Assembly: GCA_030836155.1 (NCBI GenBank)
Contig: JAURQI010000043.1
Coordinates: 1 to 34,786 of the forward strand
DNA length: 34,786 nt
Direction of reading: 5' to 3'
Source: Crocinitomix sp.
Lineage (GTDB): Bacteria > Bacteroidota > Bacteroidia > Flavobacteriales_D > Crocinitomicaceae
The notes under the pieces were generated by a model that had not been told where the DNA came from, made no database searches, and was given only the letters and a program-made list of their open reading frames with translations. Shown here piece by piece: positions 18,636-29,500 of the stretch (positions are counted from its first letter, which is position 1; each line of letters starts with the position of its first letter). A program made the translations under genes and the position numbers.

Positions 18636-19406
18636 TTATTTCTTTTTGAATGCGTTAATCGCATTCTTAGTGAAATCCGACAGGACCAATTCACCGCTCA
18701 TTGCAGCGCGTACTTTAAGCAAGTTATCCCAGTTTTCAGTTCCTTCCCAAAAGATTTCCTTTAAAAGGCGCATAGCTTCTGGATTTGAACCTGCCAATTT
18801 ATTGGCCAATGCCTCAACTCCTGCATCGAGTTCATCTACAGAATCAAAAATCTCTGCATAAAGCCCTTTTTCACGTGCCCAATCAGCCGACCTCCATTCA
18901 GTGGCATTAATTGCTAATTGTGACATAGCAGACATTCCTATTTTCCTTTGAACAGCAGGACCTACGACAAATGGACCAATACCAACAGCCAATTCAGAAA
19001 GCTTTACTGCTGAATGTTTGGTTGCCAAACAATAATCTACCGCTGAAGCCACTCCAACTCCACCTCCAACTGCCTTGCCTTGCACACGTCCAATAATCAA
19101 TTTTGGACATTTCCGGCAAGCATTTATAACGCTTGCAAAACCAGAGAAGAATACTTTTCCTGTAGCCAAATCATTAATGGAAATTAACTCGTCAAAACTT
19201 GCTCCTGCGCAAAAAGCGCGCTCACCAGTAGATTTCAAAACAATGACTTTTACTTCGTTTTTTGCGCCAACATCGGTAATCGTTTTAGCTAGTTTATTTA
19301 AAATTTTACCAGGTAAAGAATTGCTTAACGGGTGCCCAAATTCAATGGTAGCAATACCGCTATCATTAATTTCAAAATTAACGTGTCCTTGATTTATTGC
19401 GCTCAT
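18636..19406 (-). CDS. Enoyl-CoA hydratase/isomerase family protein
   Basis: Crotonase motifs: ERAFCAGASFDELI, RVQGKAVGGGVGVASAVDYCLATKHSAVKLSELAVGIGP. Confidence 0.9.
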   Translation of the reverse strand: MSAINQGHVNFEINDSGIATIEFGHPLSNSLPGKILNKLAKTITDVGAKNEVKVIVLKSTGERAFCAGASFDELISINDLATGKVFFSGFASVINACRKCPKLIIGRVQGKAVGGGVGVASAVDYCLATKHSAVKLSELAVGIGPFVVGPAVQRKIGMSAMSQLAINATEWRSADWAREKGLYAEIFDSVDELDAGVEALANKLAGSNPEAMRLLKEIFWEGTENWDNLLKVRAAMSGELVLSDFTKNAINAFKKK

Positions 19407-19442
19407 GTTTTTTTTATTTGTTGTTAGTGATGAGTAGTTTTA

Positions 19443-21494
19443 TTATTTACTTTGATCGCGTTTTTTTACCATTGTCAAAATGGTTGCTATACCCACCGTC
19501 TCACCTGTTTCGTCATAAATATCAACTAAAAATTTGACGATTCCTTTGGCGATATCGGCATCATTTCTTTTCTCTTGATCTATTTTCTCCTTAACTGTGA
19601 AACGCACTCCGATTGTTGTACCGGGGTATACAGGTTTAGTAAATCGACATTCATCAATTCCATAGTTTAGAAGCACTGGCCCTTTCTTCGGTTCAACAAA
19701 CAAACCTGCTGCTTTTGACAACAGAAAATAACCATGAGCTACACGTTGTTCAAAAATCGTTTCATCCAATGAAGTGACATCCATATGTGCATAGAAGTTA
19801 TCCCCACTAACATTAGCAAAATTCACAATATCTGTTTCTGTTACTGTGTGCTTATGTGTAAATACGGTTTCTCCGACAGTCAATTCTTCAAAATGCTTTC
19901 GGAAAACATGTGGATTTGCTTCTGGTTGATCTGCTCCGATTTGGAATTGCTTCGTTAATGCCGTTATGGTTTGCGGATGACCTTGAATCGCTGTTCTTTG
20001 CATATAATGCAAGACACCTCTTTTTCCACCCATCTCTTCACCACCCCCTGCACGACCCGGGCCGCCATGAGTCAACATAGGCATCGGAGAACCATGACCA
20101 GTACTTTCACTAGCACAACGCTCATTTAACACCAAAATACGTCCATGCATAGATGCCGCATTAATCACATAATCTGTTGCAATTGAATCATCAGCCGTAA
20201 TAATTGAAGAGACCAAAGATCCTTTTCCTTTTTTAGCGATTGTAACTGCATCTTCAATATCCTTATATGGCATCAAAGTAGATACAGGTCCAAAACATTC
20301 AATATTATGAACCCCTACCTTATTGTGCGGGTCTTCATTTCTAAATACAATTGGCGAGAAGAATGCTCCAGCTTCTTTGTTTGCACCTATCACATCAAAT
20401 TGATCAAGATCACCGATAACGATATCTTGTTCCTCCATCAATAATTCCACATTTGCACGAACGCGCTCAACTTGTAGTTTAGTTGCCAGAGACCCCATTC
20501 GAACTGACTTATCTGCAGGGTCTCCTATCGTGTTTTTGGCTAAACGCTTGGCCAGGGCACCTTGAACATCATCCATCAATTCTTCAGGAACGATAATCCG
20601 TCTTACTGCCGTACATTTTTGACCTGCTTTGACGGTGATTTCTCGCTGAACTTCTTTTATAAAAATATCAAATTCAGGAGTTCCTGGCATAGCATCTTTA
20701 CCCAAAATAGCCGCGTTTAGTGAGTCCGCCTCTAAATTAAATGGCACAGAATTATCAACAATACTCGGTAAATTTTTCAATACTTTGCCGGTCGCTGCTG
20801 AACCGGTAAATGTGACGATATCTTCATTCGTAACGTGATCTAAAATACCTCTACCTAAACCGACAACTAATTGAAGAGCGCCTTCAGGCAGAATTTTAGA
20901 ATCAATAATGTCACGCACCATTAATTCTGTTAAATAGCACGTGTACTCTGAGGGTTTAACGACAGCAGGAACACCAGCCAATAAGTTTACAGCAATCTTT
21001 TCAAGCATACCCCAAATCGGGAAATTAAAAGCATTGATATGTATTGCCACCCCTTCTTTTGGGACCATGATATGGTGCCCAATAAAAGATCCTCCTTTTG
21101 AGAGCGGAACGGCATCTCCATCTACATAATAAGGTAAATCTGGAAATTGTCGTCTCAAAGATGCATTCGCAAACAAGTTTCCGATTCCACCTTCAATATC
21201 TATCCAAGAATCAACGCGAGTAGCGCCTGTCGCTGCACTTAACTCATAATATTTTCGCTTATTCTTCAGAAGAAATAATGCCAACTCTTTAAGCATCAAA
21301 CCACGCTGCGGAAAAGTCATTTTCCGTAATGTTCGACCTCCTTTTTCGCGAGCGTAATCCATGATCTTGGCGTAATCTAAGCCCGCTGATGAACATATTC
21401 CTATCTGTTCGCCTGTAATGGCATGAAATAAATCTGTCTCTGAACCTTCTCCACTAACCCACTCTCCGTATGCGTAATTTTGATACGTTTTCAT
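19443..21494 (-). CDS. paaZ: PaaZ-type bifunctional protein: aldehyde dehydrogenase plus MaoC-like hydratase
   Basis: 683 aa. ALDH part: FNFPIWGMLEKIAVNLLAGVPAVVKPSEYT, VTFTGSAATGKVLK, GQKCTAVRRIIVPEEL, HGGPGRAGGGEEMGGKRGVLHYMQRTAIQGHP. MaoC part: HVFRKHFEELTVGETVFTHKHTVTETDIVNFANVSGDNFYAHMD. Confidence 0.93.
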   Translation of the reverse strand: MKTYQNYAYGEWVSGEGSETDLFHAITGEQIGICSSAGLDYAKIMDYAREKGGRTLRKMTFPQRGLMLKELALFLLKNKRKYYELSAATGATRVDSWIDIEGGIGNLFANASLRRQFPDLPYYVDGDAVPLSKGGSFIGHHIMVPKEGVAIHINAFNFPIWGMLEKIAVNLLAGVPAVVKPSEYTCYLTELMVRDIIDSKILPEGALQLVVGLGRGILDHVTNEDIVTFTGSAATGKVLKNLPSIVDNSVPFNLEADSLNAAILGKDAMPGTPEFDIFIKEVQREITVKAGQKCTAVRRIIVPEELMDDVQGALAKRLAKNTIGDPADKSVRMGSLATKLQVERVRANVELLMEEQDIVIGDLDQFDVIGANKEAGAFFSPIVFRNEDPHNKVGVHNIECFGPVSTLMPYKDIEDAVTIAKKGKGSLVSSIITADDSIATDYVINAASMHGRILVLNERCASESTGHGSPMPMLTHGGPGRAGGGEEMGGKRGVLHYMQRTAIQGHPQTITALTKQFQIGADQPEANPHVFRKHFEELTVGETVFTHKHTVTETDIVNFANVSGDNFYAHMDVTSLDETIFEQRVAHGYFLLSKAAGLFVEPKKGPVLLNYGIDECRFTKPVYPGTTIGVRFTVKEKIDQEKRNDADIAKGIVKFLVDIYDETGETVGIATILTMVKKRDQSK

Positions 21495-21651
21495 TCTATA
21501 ATTTTTCTGTTATTGTCTATAAACTTGGGGCAAATAATAGCCTTAAAGGTAGTTATTTTTGATCAATCCTTAAGGAGATATTTTATACAAAACGAAGTGT
21601 CTTACGTCTAAAATGATGAATACTTAACTCATCTATTTAGTAAGAAACGAA

Positions 21652-23367
21652 TTAACGTAAAACCTTAATTATATGGGTCTGATCATCTGCTGAAACTGCT
21701 GTCAATAAATAAACACCTTGCGCTAAGTCAGCCACGTTAATTTGCAATGATTCATTAGCTTTAAGTGTATGTGATCGGCTATACACAACTTTTCCAGTAG
21801 CATCTATTAAAGTTAGGTTTAATAAGTCTTCATCTGATTGAATATTAAGCACATCAGTTGCAGGATTGGGATAAACGCTAATCTTCGTTTCAGCGGTTAG
21901 CAAACCGAGACCAACAATTCCTACATTCTTTTCGAATGTTTGAGCGCAATCAATATCATTCGTGACTTCCAGCGATACATTGTATGAACCGTTATCGGCA
22001 TATATATGTGTTGTAGAGAATTCGATGGAGGTTGTTCCGTCATCAAAATCCCAAAAATAATCAGAACCACCAGTTGACTCATTTACAAATTCTACGGTGT
22101 TAACATCGGTTATAACTTCATAAAAATCAGCCACAATCTCTTCTGATATTGAAACAAAGAATGAAATGGTATCACCAGGACATAGTATTTTATTGTATTC
22201 GACAACATGAATTTCATAATCACCCGCCTCGGTAAACATAAGCGTCAGTGTTCCGGAATTATCATCAGAAACGAGTTCAATTCCTTCTTCAGCATAAGAC
22301 CAGACGTAATGCGATGTAGCAGAATCACTGACCATAAAACTTAATGTACTTCCAAAACAAGCCGCTTGCTCCTCTTCTGAAATACGCTCTGTTCTTGGTT
22401 TGATCAATTCATAAAGAAATGTTGTCGTGTTGGGTAAAAGGGTGTCACTCCAGAAACTATTCGGAGCAGCTCCTTCAAAGGTTCCATTATCCGAACCATC
22501 CAACATATGCAATTCACCTTCAGAAGTGTAAAACTCATATTGAATACCGATGTTATCCATTCTTTCTGAAATCGGCAAGCCTCCGTACGTTTCGGGTAGC
22601 GTAAACAAACCAAATGGATGGCCGTATTCAAAAGGAACTGTTTCATCGTTTTCACCATGCATCACTAGAGCAGGTATATTATCCTCTTCGATGATTGTTG
22701 TGTCGTTGACCGCGCCCCAATAATCTAAAATCGCCATAACTTCCGAGCTGTGATCATAATCATTACCTGCACAATCTAAACATTCCAAATCATTTACCAA
22801 ACCACCACCATAAGTGCTTTCTGGTCGTTCTGCCTCTTTGTCCATATAAGCTACGTGCAAAGCAATAAAACCACCCGCAGACATCCCTCCAAAGAAGATA
22901 TAATTTGTATCTATATCGTATAAACTAGCGTTTTGTTTAAAATAGCGAACCGCAGCCTTACCATCTTGAACACCTCTATAAACTGCTCTTTCTGCACTTT
23001 CTCCATCAAGCGGATCAAATCCTTTTCGATAATCAAGTGAAGCCGTGACATAACCTTTTTGAGCGAAACTATCGCAAATAGCGACCATATTATCCACATC
23101 TTTCGAACCATTAATAAATCCACCAGAATGTGCAAAAATGATTAGAGGTCTTTTGGGATTATCGTCGCCATCAGGCATGTAGACATCCAGATTTAAATCA
23201 ATATCCCAATAAGGCCAAATCCATTGCGGTGCTTCTCCGTACTTGACATCGGTTAAACTGACCACCTCTGGATAAACCTGTTCTTGATAACGGTTGGGTA
23301 AATAGGTTTGACCAAATGCCATGGCACCAGTCAATAGGGCGAATATAAGAAGGTTGAGTTGTTTCAT
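21652..23367 (-). CDS. Secreted alpha/beta-hydrolase (carboxylesterase-like) with PKD domain and T9SS type A sorting domain
   Basis: RPLIIFAHSGGFINGSKDVDN, nucleophile elbow FFGGMSAGGFIALHVAY, PKD (YFWDFDDGTTSIEFSTTHIYADNGSYNVSLEVTN), C-terminal ISVYPNPATDVLNIQSDEDLLNLTLIDATGKVVYS...GVYLLTAVSADDQTHIIKVLR. Start assigned to the ATG at 23367. Confidence 0.9.
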   Translation of the reverse strand: MKQLNLLIFALLTGAMAFGQTYLPNRYQEQVYPEVVSLTDVKYGEAPQWIWPYWDIDLNLDVYMPDGDDNPKRPLIIFAHSGGFINGSKDVDNMVAICDSFAQKGYVTASLDYRKGFDPLDGESAERAVYRGVQDGKAAVRYFKQNASLYDIDTNYIFFGGMSAGGFIALHVAYMDKEAERPESTYGGGLVNDLECLDCAGNDYDHSSEVMAILDYWGAVNDTTIIEEDNIPALVMHGENDETVPFEYGHPFGLFTLPETYGGLPISERMDNIGIQYEFYTSEGELHMLDGSDNGTFEGAAPNSFWSDTLLPNTTTFLYELIKPRTERISEEEQAACFGSTLSFMVSDSATSHYVWSYAEEGIELVSDDNSGTLTLMFTEAGDYEIHVVEYNKILCPGDTISFFVSISEEIVADFYEVITDVNTVEFVNESTGGSDYFWDFDDGTTSIEFSTTHIYADNGSYNVSLEVTNDIDCAQTFEKNVGIVGLGLLTAETKISVYPNPATDVLNIQSDEDLLNLTLIDATGKVVYSRSHTLKANESLQINVADLAQGVYLLTAVSADDQTHIIKVLR

Positions 23368-23373
23368 TGCGCA

Positions 23374-23381
23374 CAAATGTA
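23374..23381 (-). promoter_or_regulatory. Bacteroidota -7 promoter element (TACATTTG) for the esterase gene
   Basis: TAnnTTTG match on the minus strand, 6 nt before the ATG at 23367. Confidence 0.4.
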
Positions 23382-23409
23382 CGAAATAAAACTTTCGTTG
23401 TAAAAGGGA

Positions 23410-24384
23410 TTAGCCCAACGTGTCAATGATTTCTGTGAGTACGTTTTTTAACTCTTTTCCTGACGCGATAATTTGCTGCGGAACTATACTTTGCTCTGAC
23501 ATACCTGGATTTGTATTGACCTCAATTAAAACTGGTGTTTCATCTTCTTTCACTATAAAATCAATTCTTGCAAGACCTTTCAAGCCCAGTCTTCTATAAA
23601 TTGCTTTTGAAGTGTCCTGAATCCTTTTTGCCAGCTCATCACTAATATCTGCTGGAGTGATCTCTGCGGATTCGCCATTGTATTTTGCGCCATAGTCAAA
23701 AAACTCGTTATGAGAAATGATTTCGGTGGTAGGCAAAGCGACGAGTTCGTTTTTCGTAGCATATAGACCACAGGTTATTTCCCTGCCAAGGACTGCCGCC
23801 TCTACAACCACTTCATCGTCCTCTTCAAAAGCTTTGGCAATGGCCTCAGGCATCTCCATTAATGTTTTGACCTTAGATATTCCAAAACTTGATCCTGCAC
23901 CATTTGGTTTAATAAAGCACGGGAAACCTATTTCATCTGCAATCTCTATTGGGTTTGGGGATTCACCTTTACGAATCAGTATAGCCTTAGATGTAGCGAT
24001 TCCGAAAGCTCTCAAAAAACTATTGCAAGCCCATTTATTATAAGTTAATGCCGAGCCAAAGACTGGCGAATTGATATAAGGCATCTGCAACATATCAAAA
24101 TAGGACTGCAAGCGACCATCTTCTCCAGGTGTTCCGTGGATGGTAATAATGATAAGGTCAAAATTGGTCTCCACTTCATTCCAAAGAAATGTAAATTTAT
24201 TCTTATCAATGGGTGAGACACTTCCACCTTTTAAAACGACATGCCAACTCTTTCTTGAGACCTCAACCATAAAAGGTTCATAAAGCTCTCTATCCAGCGC
24301 GTCGTAAATTGTTCTGGCGCTTTTTTCCGAGATTTTGTATTCTGAAGAATAACCTCCGTATACAATAGCAATTTTCTTTTTCAT
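23410..24384 (-). CDS. ddl: D-alanine--D-alanine ligase
   Basis: KIAIVYGGYSSEYKISEKSA, IHGTPGEDGRLQSYFDMLQMPYINSP, FPCFIKPNGAGSSFGISKV, GLKGLARIDFIVKEDETPVLIEVNTNPGMSEQSIVPQQI. Confidence 0.96.
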   Translation of the reverse strand: MKKKIAIVYGGYSSEYKISEKSARTIYDALDRELYEPFMVEVSRKSWHVVLKGGSVSPIDKNKFTFLWNEVETNFDLIIITIHGTPGEDGRLQSYFDMLQMPYINSPVFGSALTYNKWACNSFLRAFGIATSKAILIRKGESPNPIEIADEIGFPCFIKPNGAGSSFGISKVKTLMEMPEAIAKAFEEDDEVVVEAAVLGREITCGLYATKNELVALPTTEIISHNEFFDYGAKYNGESAEITPADISDELAKRIQDTSKAIYRRLGLKGLARIDFIVKEDETPVLIEVNTNPGMSEQSIVPQQIIASGKELKNVLTEIIDTLG

Positions 24385-24497
24385 ATGCTTAGAATCCTAA
24401 TGGAGCAGCAAAACAAGCCCCTCATTCATTAAACGAATGTAAAAAAAGTATAGTGCTTGAAACAGTCTAATACTGGAAAGATATTAACAGTCAATAG

Positions 24498-24971
24498 CTA
24501 GAAAAGTGAAAGAAATTCTTCAAAAGACATACTGTAGGTATAGTCCATTTTCCAGCGCATTTTAAAGACAGCCACTCCTGCTTTGAGTTTCCCTTTCAAG
24601 GTAAAATCGATGCCATCTCCTTTCATCAAGGACCAAATGGAAGAAAAGGCACTCTTAACAAACTTAGACCCATCTCCCTTTAAGACAAAAGGGTAACTTG
24701 CTTTGGTTTTTCGTTTGAGACGAATTTTTTCTTCGATTTTGACCAAACCACAATCTGTTCCTGCCACTTCTAGTCGCAGCATAGATGGTTTGATTACGAT
24801 CGCATACCAATTTGGGTTTTCAATGATATAGTCAAAGCCAATGTGAAAATTACCATCTTTTTTTTCGACTGAAAAATTCTCCATGGCGAAAAACTCAAGA
24901 TCTTTATACCAAAATCCAGCATTTGCGTAAGTGGCAAAAAACAGGAAAAGAGAAAGTATTGGCGTTTTCAT
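24498..24971 (-). CDS. Hypothetical exported protein, LEA type 2-like
   Basis: 157 aa with signal peptide; IGFDYIIENPNWYAIVIKPSMLRLEVAGTDCGLVKIEEKIRLKRKTKASYPFVLKGD resembles a LEA14/WHy beta-sandwich. Confidence 0.6.
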   Translation of the reverse strand: MKTPILSLFLFFATYANAGFWYKDLEFFAMENFSVEKKDGNFHIGFDYIIENPNWYAIVIKPSMLRLEVAGTDCGLVKIEEKIRLKRKTKASYPFVLKGDGSKFVKSAFSSIWSLMKGDGIDFTLKGKLKAGVAVFKMRWKMDYTYSMSFEEFLSLF

Positions 24972-26353
24972 TATTTCTTGATCTGACTATAATGCTTATA
25001 ATACAATAGAATAGTTTCAATTCCTTTGTAATAATTATAAATACCATAATGCTCATTCGGTGAATGAATCGCATCAGAGTCTAAGCCAAAACCTAATAAT
25101 ATGGACTTTAATCCAAGCTCACGCTCAAACATAGCTATGATTGGAATGGAGCCTCCGCTTCTCACTGGAATCGGTTTTTTTCCAAAACTTTCTTCCATTG
25201 CCAGACTCGCCGCTCGATATTCATCTGAATCTATAGGCGTTAAAGCAGGCTCACCTCCATGATGCGGAGTTACCTTCACGCGAACTGAATCCGGCGCAAT
25301 TGATTCAAAATGATCTTGAAAGAGTTTAGTGATTTTAGCTGGATCCTGATTGGGAACCAATCGCATTGAAATTTTTGCATGTGCAACAGAAGGCAACACC
25401 GTTTTTGCTCCTTCTCCAATATAACCACCCCATATACCATTAACATCTAATGTTGGGCGAATTGTAGCTCGTTCCATAGTTGAGAAACTTGCTTCCCCTT
25501 CAGATTGTCTAATGTCAATGGCTTTACAATACGCTTCTTCTGAAAAAGGCGCCTTCGCCATCTCAGCACGTTCTTCGGCTGAAATTTCGAGCACATCATC
25601 ATAGAAGCCTGGAATCGTAATATGCTTGTTTTCGTCTTGTAATGAAGCAATCATATTCGATAGCACATTGATTGGGTTAGCAACCGCGCCTCCATATAAA
25701 CCAGAGTGTAAATCTCTATTTGGACCAACGACCTCTACCTCTACATAACTTAAACCTCTTAAACCAGTAGTGATTGAAGGGACATCCTTTGCGAGCATTC
25801 CTGTATCAGAAACAAGGATAACATCTGCCTTCAGCATGTCTTTATAATCTCTAATGAACGGCTCCAAATTCTCAGACCCTACTTCTTCCTCACCCTCGAT
25901 TATAAATTTTGCATTACAAGCCAGCGTATCTGTTGCAAGCATGGCTTCAAAAGCCTTTAGATGCATAAACATCTGCCCTTTATCATCACAAGCACCTCTT
26001 GCAAAAATTGCACCTTCAGGGTGTATTTCTGTTTTTTTAACGACTGGCTCAAACGGTCCAGACTCCCATAATTCAATAGGGTCAGCGGGTTGAACATCAT
26101 AATGACCATAAACCAAAACAGTTGGTAAATTTTCATCAATAATCTTCTCCGCGTATACAACCGGATGACCGGCAGTAGGCATGACCTCAACTCGGTCTAC
26201 ACCCATTTTTACAAATTGTTCTTTTAAGAAGTCTGCAGCATTCTTCACATCATCCTTATAGGCAGGATCTGCACTAACAGAAGGAATTTTTAATAATTCA
26301 ATAAGTTCGTCTAGAAATCTGTCCTTATTTGCTTGGATATATTCGTTTATCAT
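24971..26353 (-). CDS. M20 family dipeptidase
   Basis: VLVYGHYDVQPADPIELWESGPFEPV, RGACDDKGQMFMHLKAFEA, FIIEGEEEVGSENLEPFI, DLHSGLYGGAVANP. Start at MINEYIQ (26353). Confidence 0.94.
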   Translation of the reverse strand: MINEYIQANKDRFLDELIELLKIPSVSADPAYKDDVKNAADFLKEQFVKMGVDRVEVMPTAGHPVVYAEKIIDENLPTVLVYGHYDVQPADPIELWESGPFEPVVKKTEIHPEGAIFARGACDDKGQMFMHLKAFEAMLATDTLACNAKFIIEGEEEVGSENLEPFIRDYKDMLKADVILVSDTGMLAKDVPSITTGLRGLSYVEVEVVGPNRDLHSGLYGGAVANPINVLSNMIASLQDENKHITIPGFYDDVLEISAEERAEMAKAPFSEEAYCKAIDIRQSEGEASFSTMERATIRPTLDVNGIWGGYIGEGAKTVLPSVAHAKISMRLVPNQDPAKITKLFQDHFESIAPDSVRVKVTPHHGGEPALTPIDSDEYRAASLAMEESFGKKPIPVRSGGSIPIIAMFERELGLKSILLGFGLDSDAIHSPNEHYGIYNYYKGIETILLYYKHYSQIKK

Positions 26354-26374
26354 GTAGTTTTTTTGATAGGAACA

Positions 26375-26382
26375 CAAAGTTA
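26375..26382 (-). promoter_or_regulatory. Bacteroidota -7 promoter element (TAACTTTG) for the M20 peptidase
   Basis: TAnnTTTG match on the minus strand, 21 nt from the ATG at 26353. Confidence 0.45.
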
Positions 26383-26502
26383 GCAATACTTTATTAGATC
26401 AGTTGAGTCGATTTCATAAAAAAATAAAGAACTTTGTGCAACAATTTGGGACAACCTCGAGTCTATCATATGACTATGTTAAAAATTAAATTCCATCATA
26501 CT

Positions 26503-29500
26503 ATGCGATTTTTTAAGTTCGCTGCTCTATTTGCTTTTGCATTATTTGCAAATCAAGGGCATGCTCAAATCATTGTAACCAATACTCAAACGCCAGAAGA
26601 ACTTGTTAATGACGTTCTTGTAGGCGCGGGTGTTATTATTTCTAATGTTGAGTTTAATCATTCTGTGCCTCTAGCAGGAGCTGTGCAAGCCATGGCTGGG
26701 TACTTTGATGCATCAGGAACAGATTTCCCACTAGGAGAAGGTGTCATTCTAGCTTCTGGAAACGTCCGATTAGCGGAAGGACCTAACGATACCGGTGGAG
26801 CAACAGACAATGACGGTGTTGCAGTTGATCCAAACGATATTGATTTGGATGCCATTGGAACCGCTACCATTAATAACGAAGCTGTTTTAGAATTTGACTT
26901 TATTCCATCAGGTGACTCTGTTGTTTTCAACTATATTTTTGGTTCTGAAGAATACCTAGAATTCGTCGACGCTGGATTTAACGATGTATTTGGATTCTTT
27001 ATCAGTGGACCAGGTTTTACAGGTCCGTATGAATTTGGCGCAGAGAATATCGCCACCATTCCAGGCACAGCTATCCCAGTAACGATTGACAACCTTAATG
27101 ACGAGGATTTTCCGGAGTTTTATGTGAATAATGACGGTGGGACATCAGTTCAATACGACGGTCACACAACCGTACTTACAGCAAGAGCATCTGTGGAATG
27201 CGGCGAAACATATCATATCAAAATTGCTATTGGAGATGCTGGAGACACGGCGCTTGATTCAGGCGTATTTCTAGAAGCAAGTTCATTCTCATCCAATGGA
27301 GTTACCGTAGAGATTGCCTCTGTTTTAGGAGAAGATGCTTTAATTGAAGGTTGTGATTCTGCGCAAGTGTGCTTCATACGACCAGAGGAATCGGACACGG
27401 TTGAATTAACTGTTGATTATACCATTGGCGGTACAGCCACAAACGGGGTCGACTATCCTCTTTTAGACGAAACGTTCACGTTTGAAATCGGTGTTGATAC
27501 CGTAAAAAAATGGATCGTACCTGAAGATGATGGAATTGTTGAAGGAACTGAAGACGTCATTATCACAGTAGAAATCATCAACGAATGTGGTGATACCATC
27601 ACATCGGATGCAACGATCGCAATTATAGATCCCTACGAAATTGAAGTGACCACGGAGGACATTTTAATTGAATGTGCCGAAGATTCGGTCATGATTACAT
27701 TTGAAACAACTGGTGTTGACCCATTAGATATTGATTGGAGTTCCGGTGGAACAGAAGTCGAGGAATGGGTACCAGGAGATATTGAAGGAACCACAACTTA
27801 TACCGTTGAAATAACGGATGTTTGTGGTGAGACCGCAACAGGCACCGTCGATGTTGTTTACGATCCTGCTTCGGATGTTTCCATCACCTTTGCTGAAACA
27901 GAATTTACTATTTGTCCGGGCAGTGAGGTCTTTATAGACGCCACTGTTGTCGATCCATATGATCCCGCTGAAGTTACTTATGATTGGGACCCTTCTGGAG
28001 ACATCACTGAAGACATAACCATTACACCAGATGAAGAAGGTTATCAAGTTTTGACCGTTTGGGATGGATGTGGTTTTGCAATTGACTCTGTTTTAATCGA
28101 GTTTGGCGAGGTTATATTGGATGACATTACGGTTATCGACGCAGTTGATTGTCCAGGAGTTCCGGATGCTACATTAGGATCAATACTTGTTGACCCAGAC
28201 AATCCAGACTGGACATACGAATTAGTAGGCTATGTTGATCCTCAAGATAGTGGTGTTTTTGAAGACCTCTCAGGCGGTATTGATTACATTCTTATTGTAA
28301 CAGATGAATTTGGCTGTACACTCGACACGGTTGTAACGGTTGGACTTGGTGAAAATGAAGTAACGGCAATGTGGGAAGCAGATAGCTTAAGAGACGTTTC
28401 ATGTTTTGGAGCGAATGATGGTGGTGCTTATGTCTATGGTATTTCCGGCGGAATTTCGGACCCTTTCACAGCAGTATGGACTAATGAAGCGGGAATCTTT
28501 GACACGGAAACGGGAATACCTGATGGCGGCGATGCTGAACATGACGGATTACCGGGAGGAAACTACGTCATCACAATAACAGATGATCTGGGTTGTGCAT
28601 GGTCTTATTCATTTGAAATTTTTGAACCAGAAGAGTTAACCATTGACATCATCTTTAATGAACCAAGCTGTACAGGTTTTACAGATGGCTCTGTGACGGT
28701 TTTAACATCCGGTGGAAACGGTGGTGAGACTTATATCATGACAAATGAGGATGGTGAGGTATTGAATGTCGACAACTCTAACACCATTAACACACTTGGT
28801 ACGGGCACCTATTTTGTAGAAGTAATTGATGAAAATGGTTGTACGGCAAGTGGATCTGTTTTCTTGAATGATCCTGCTCCACTTGATGCCGAACTGATCA
28901 TTAATGATCCACTTTGTTATGGGCAGGCAACTGGAAGTGTAGAGGTTGATACTGTCTTTAATTTCCAAGGAGAATATGATGCTATCGGTTATTACTGGGC
29001 TCCTAATCCTTTTGGAGATAACGGAATTGGTGAAAACACCGTCACTAAACTAGAGGCTGGCGATTATACATTAACGATTAATGATGAAAACGGATGTTCG
29101 CATGTAATTGATTTTGAAATTGTTTATCCTGATTCACTTTATTGGACAGAATTAGGATACCACCCTGCGTATTGTCGTCTATATGGTTACCAAAATGGTA
29201 ACGGTGAAGTATATGCATCAGCAACCGGTGGAACAGGATCCATTACTTACGAATGGATGAATCTTGAGACCTTCGAAACAGAAGATAATACAACATGGGG
29301 AGGATTAAATCCTGGGACATATGTTATCGTTGCTGAAGATGACAATGGCTGTGAGTTTAGAGACACAGTGGTAGTTGATTCCTTAAATCCAATGGCAGAC
29401 TTTATTGTAACGTCGGATGAGTTAAATGCAGATTTAATGGGCACCGCACCTGTATCTGCAATTTTTACCAATACATCGATGTATTTCGCCAACCCCAAGA

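Noticed and set aside
26658-29498. Several minus-strand ORFs (26658-26930, 27213-27398, 27724-28047, 28702-28968, 29247-29498) inside the large adhesin gene
   Set aside because: Antisense shadows of a strongly coding plus-strand frame with clear domain signatures.
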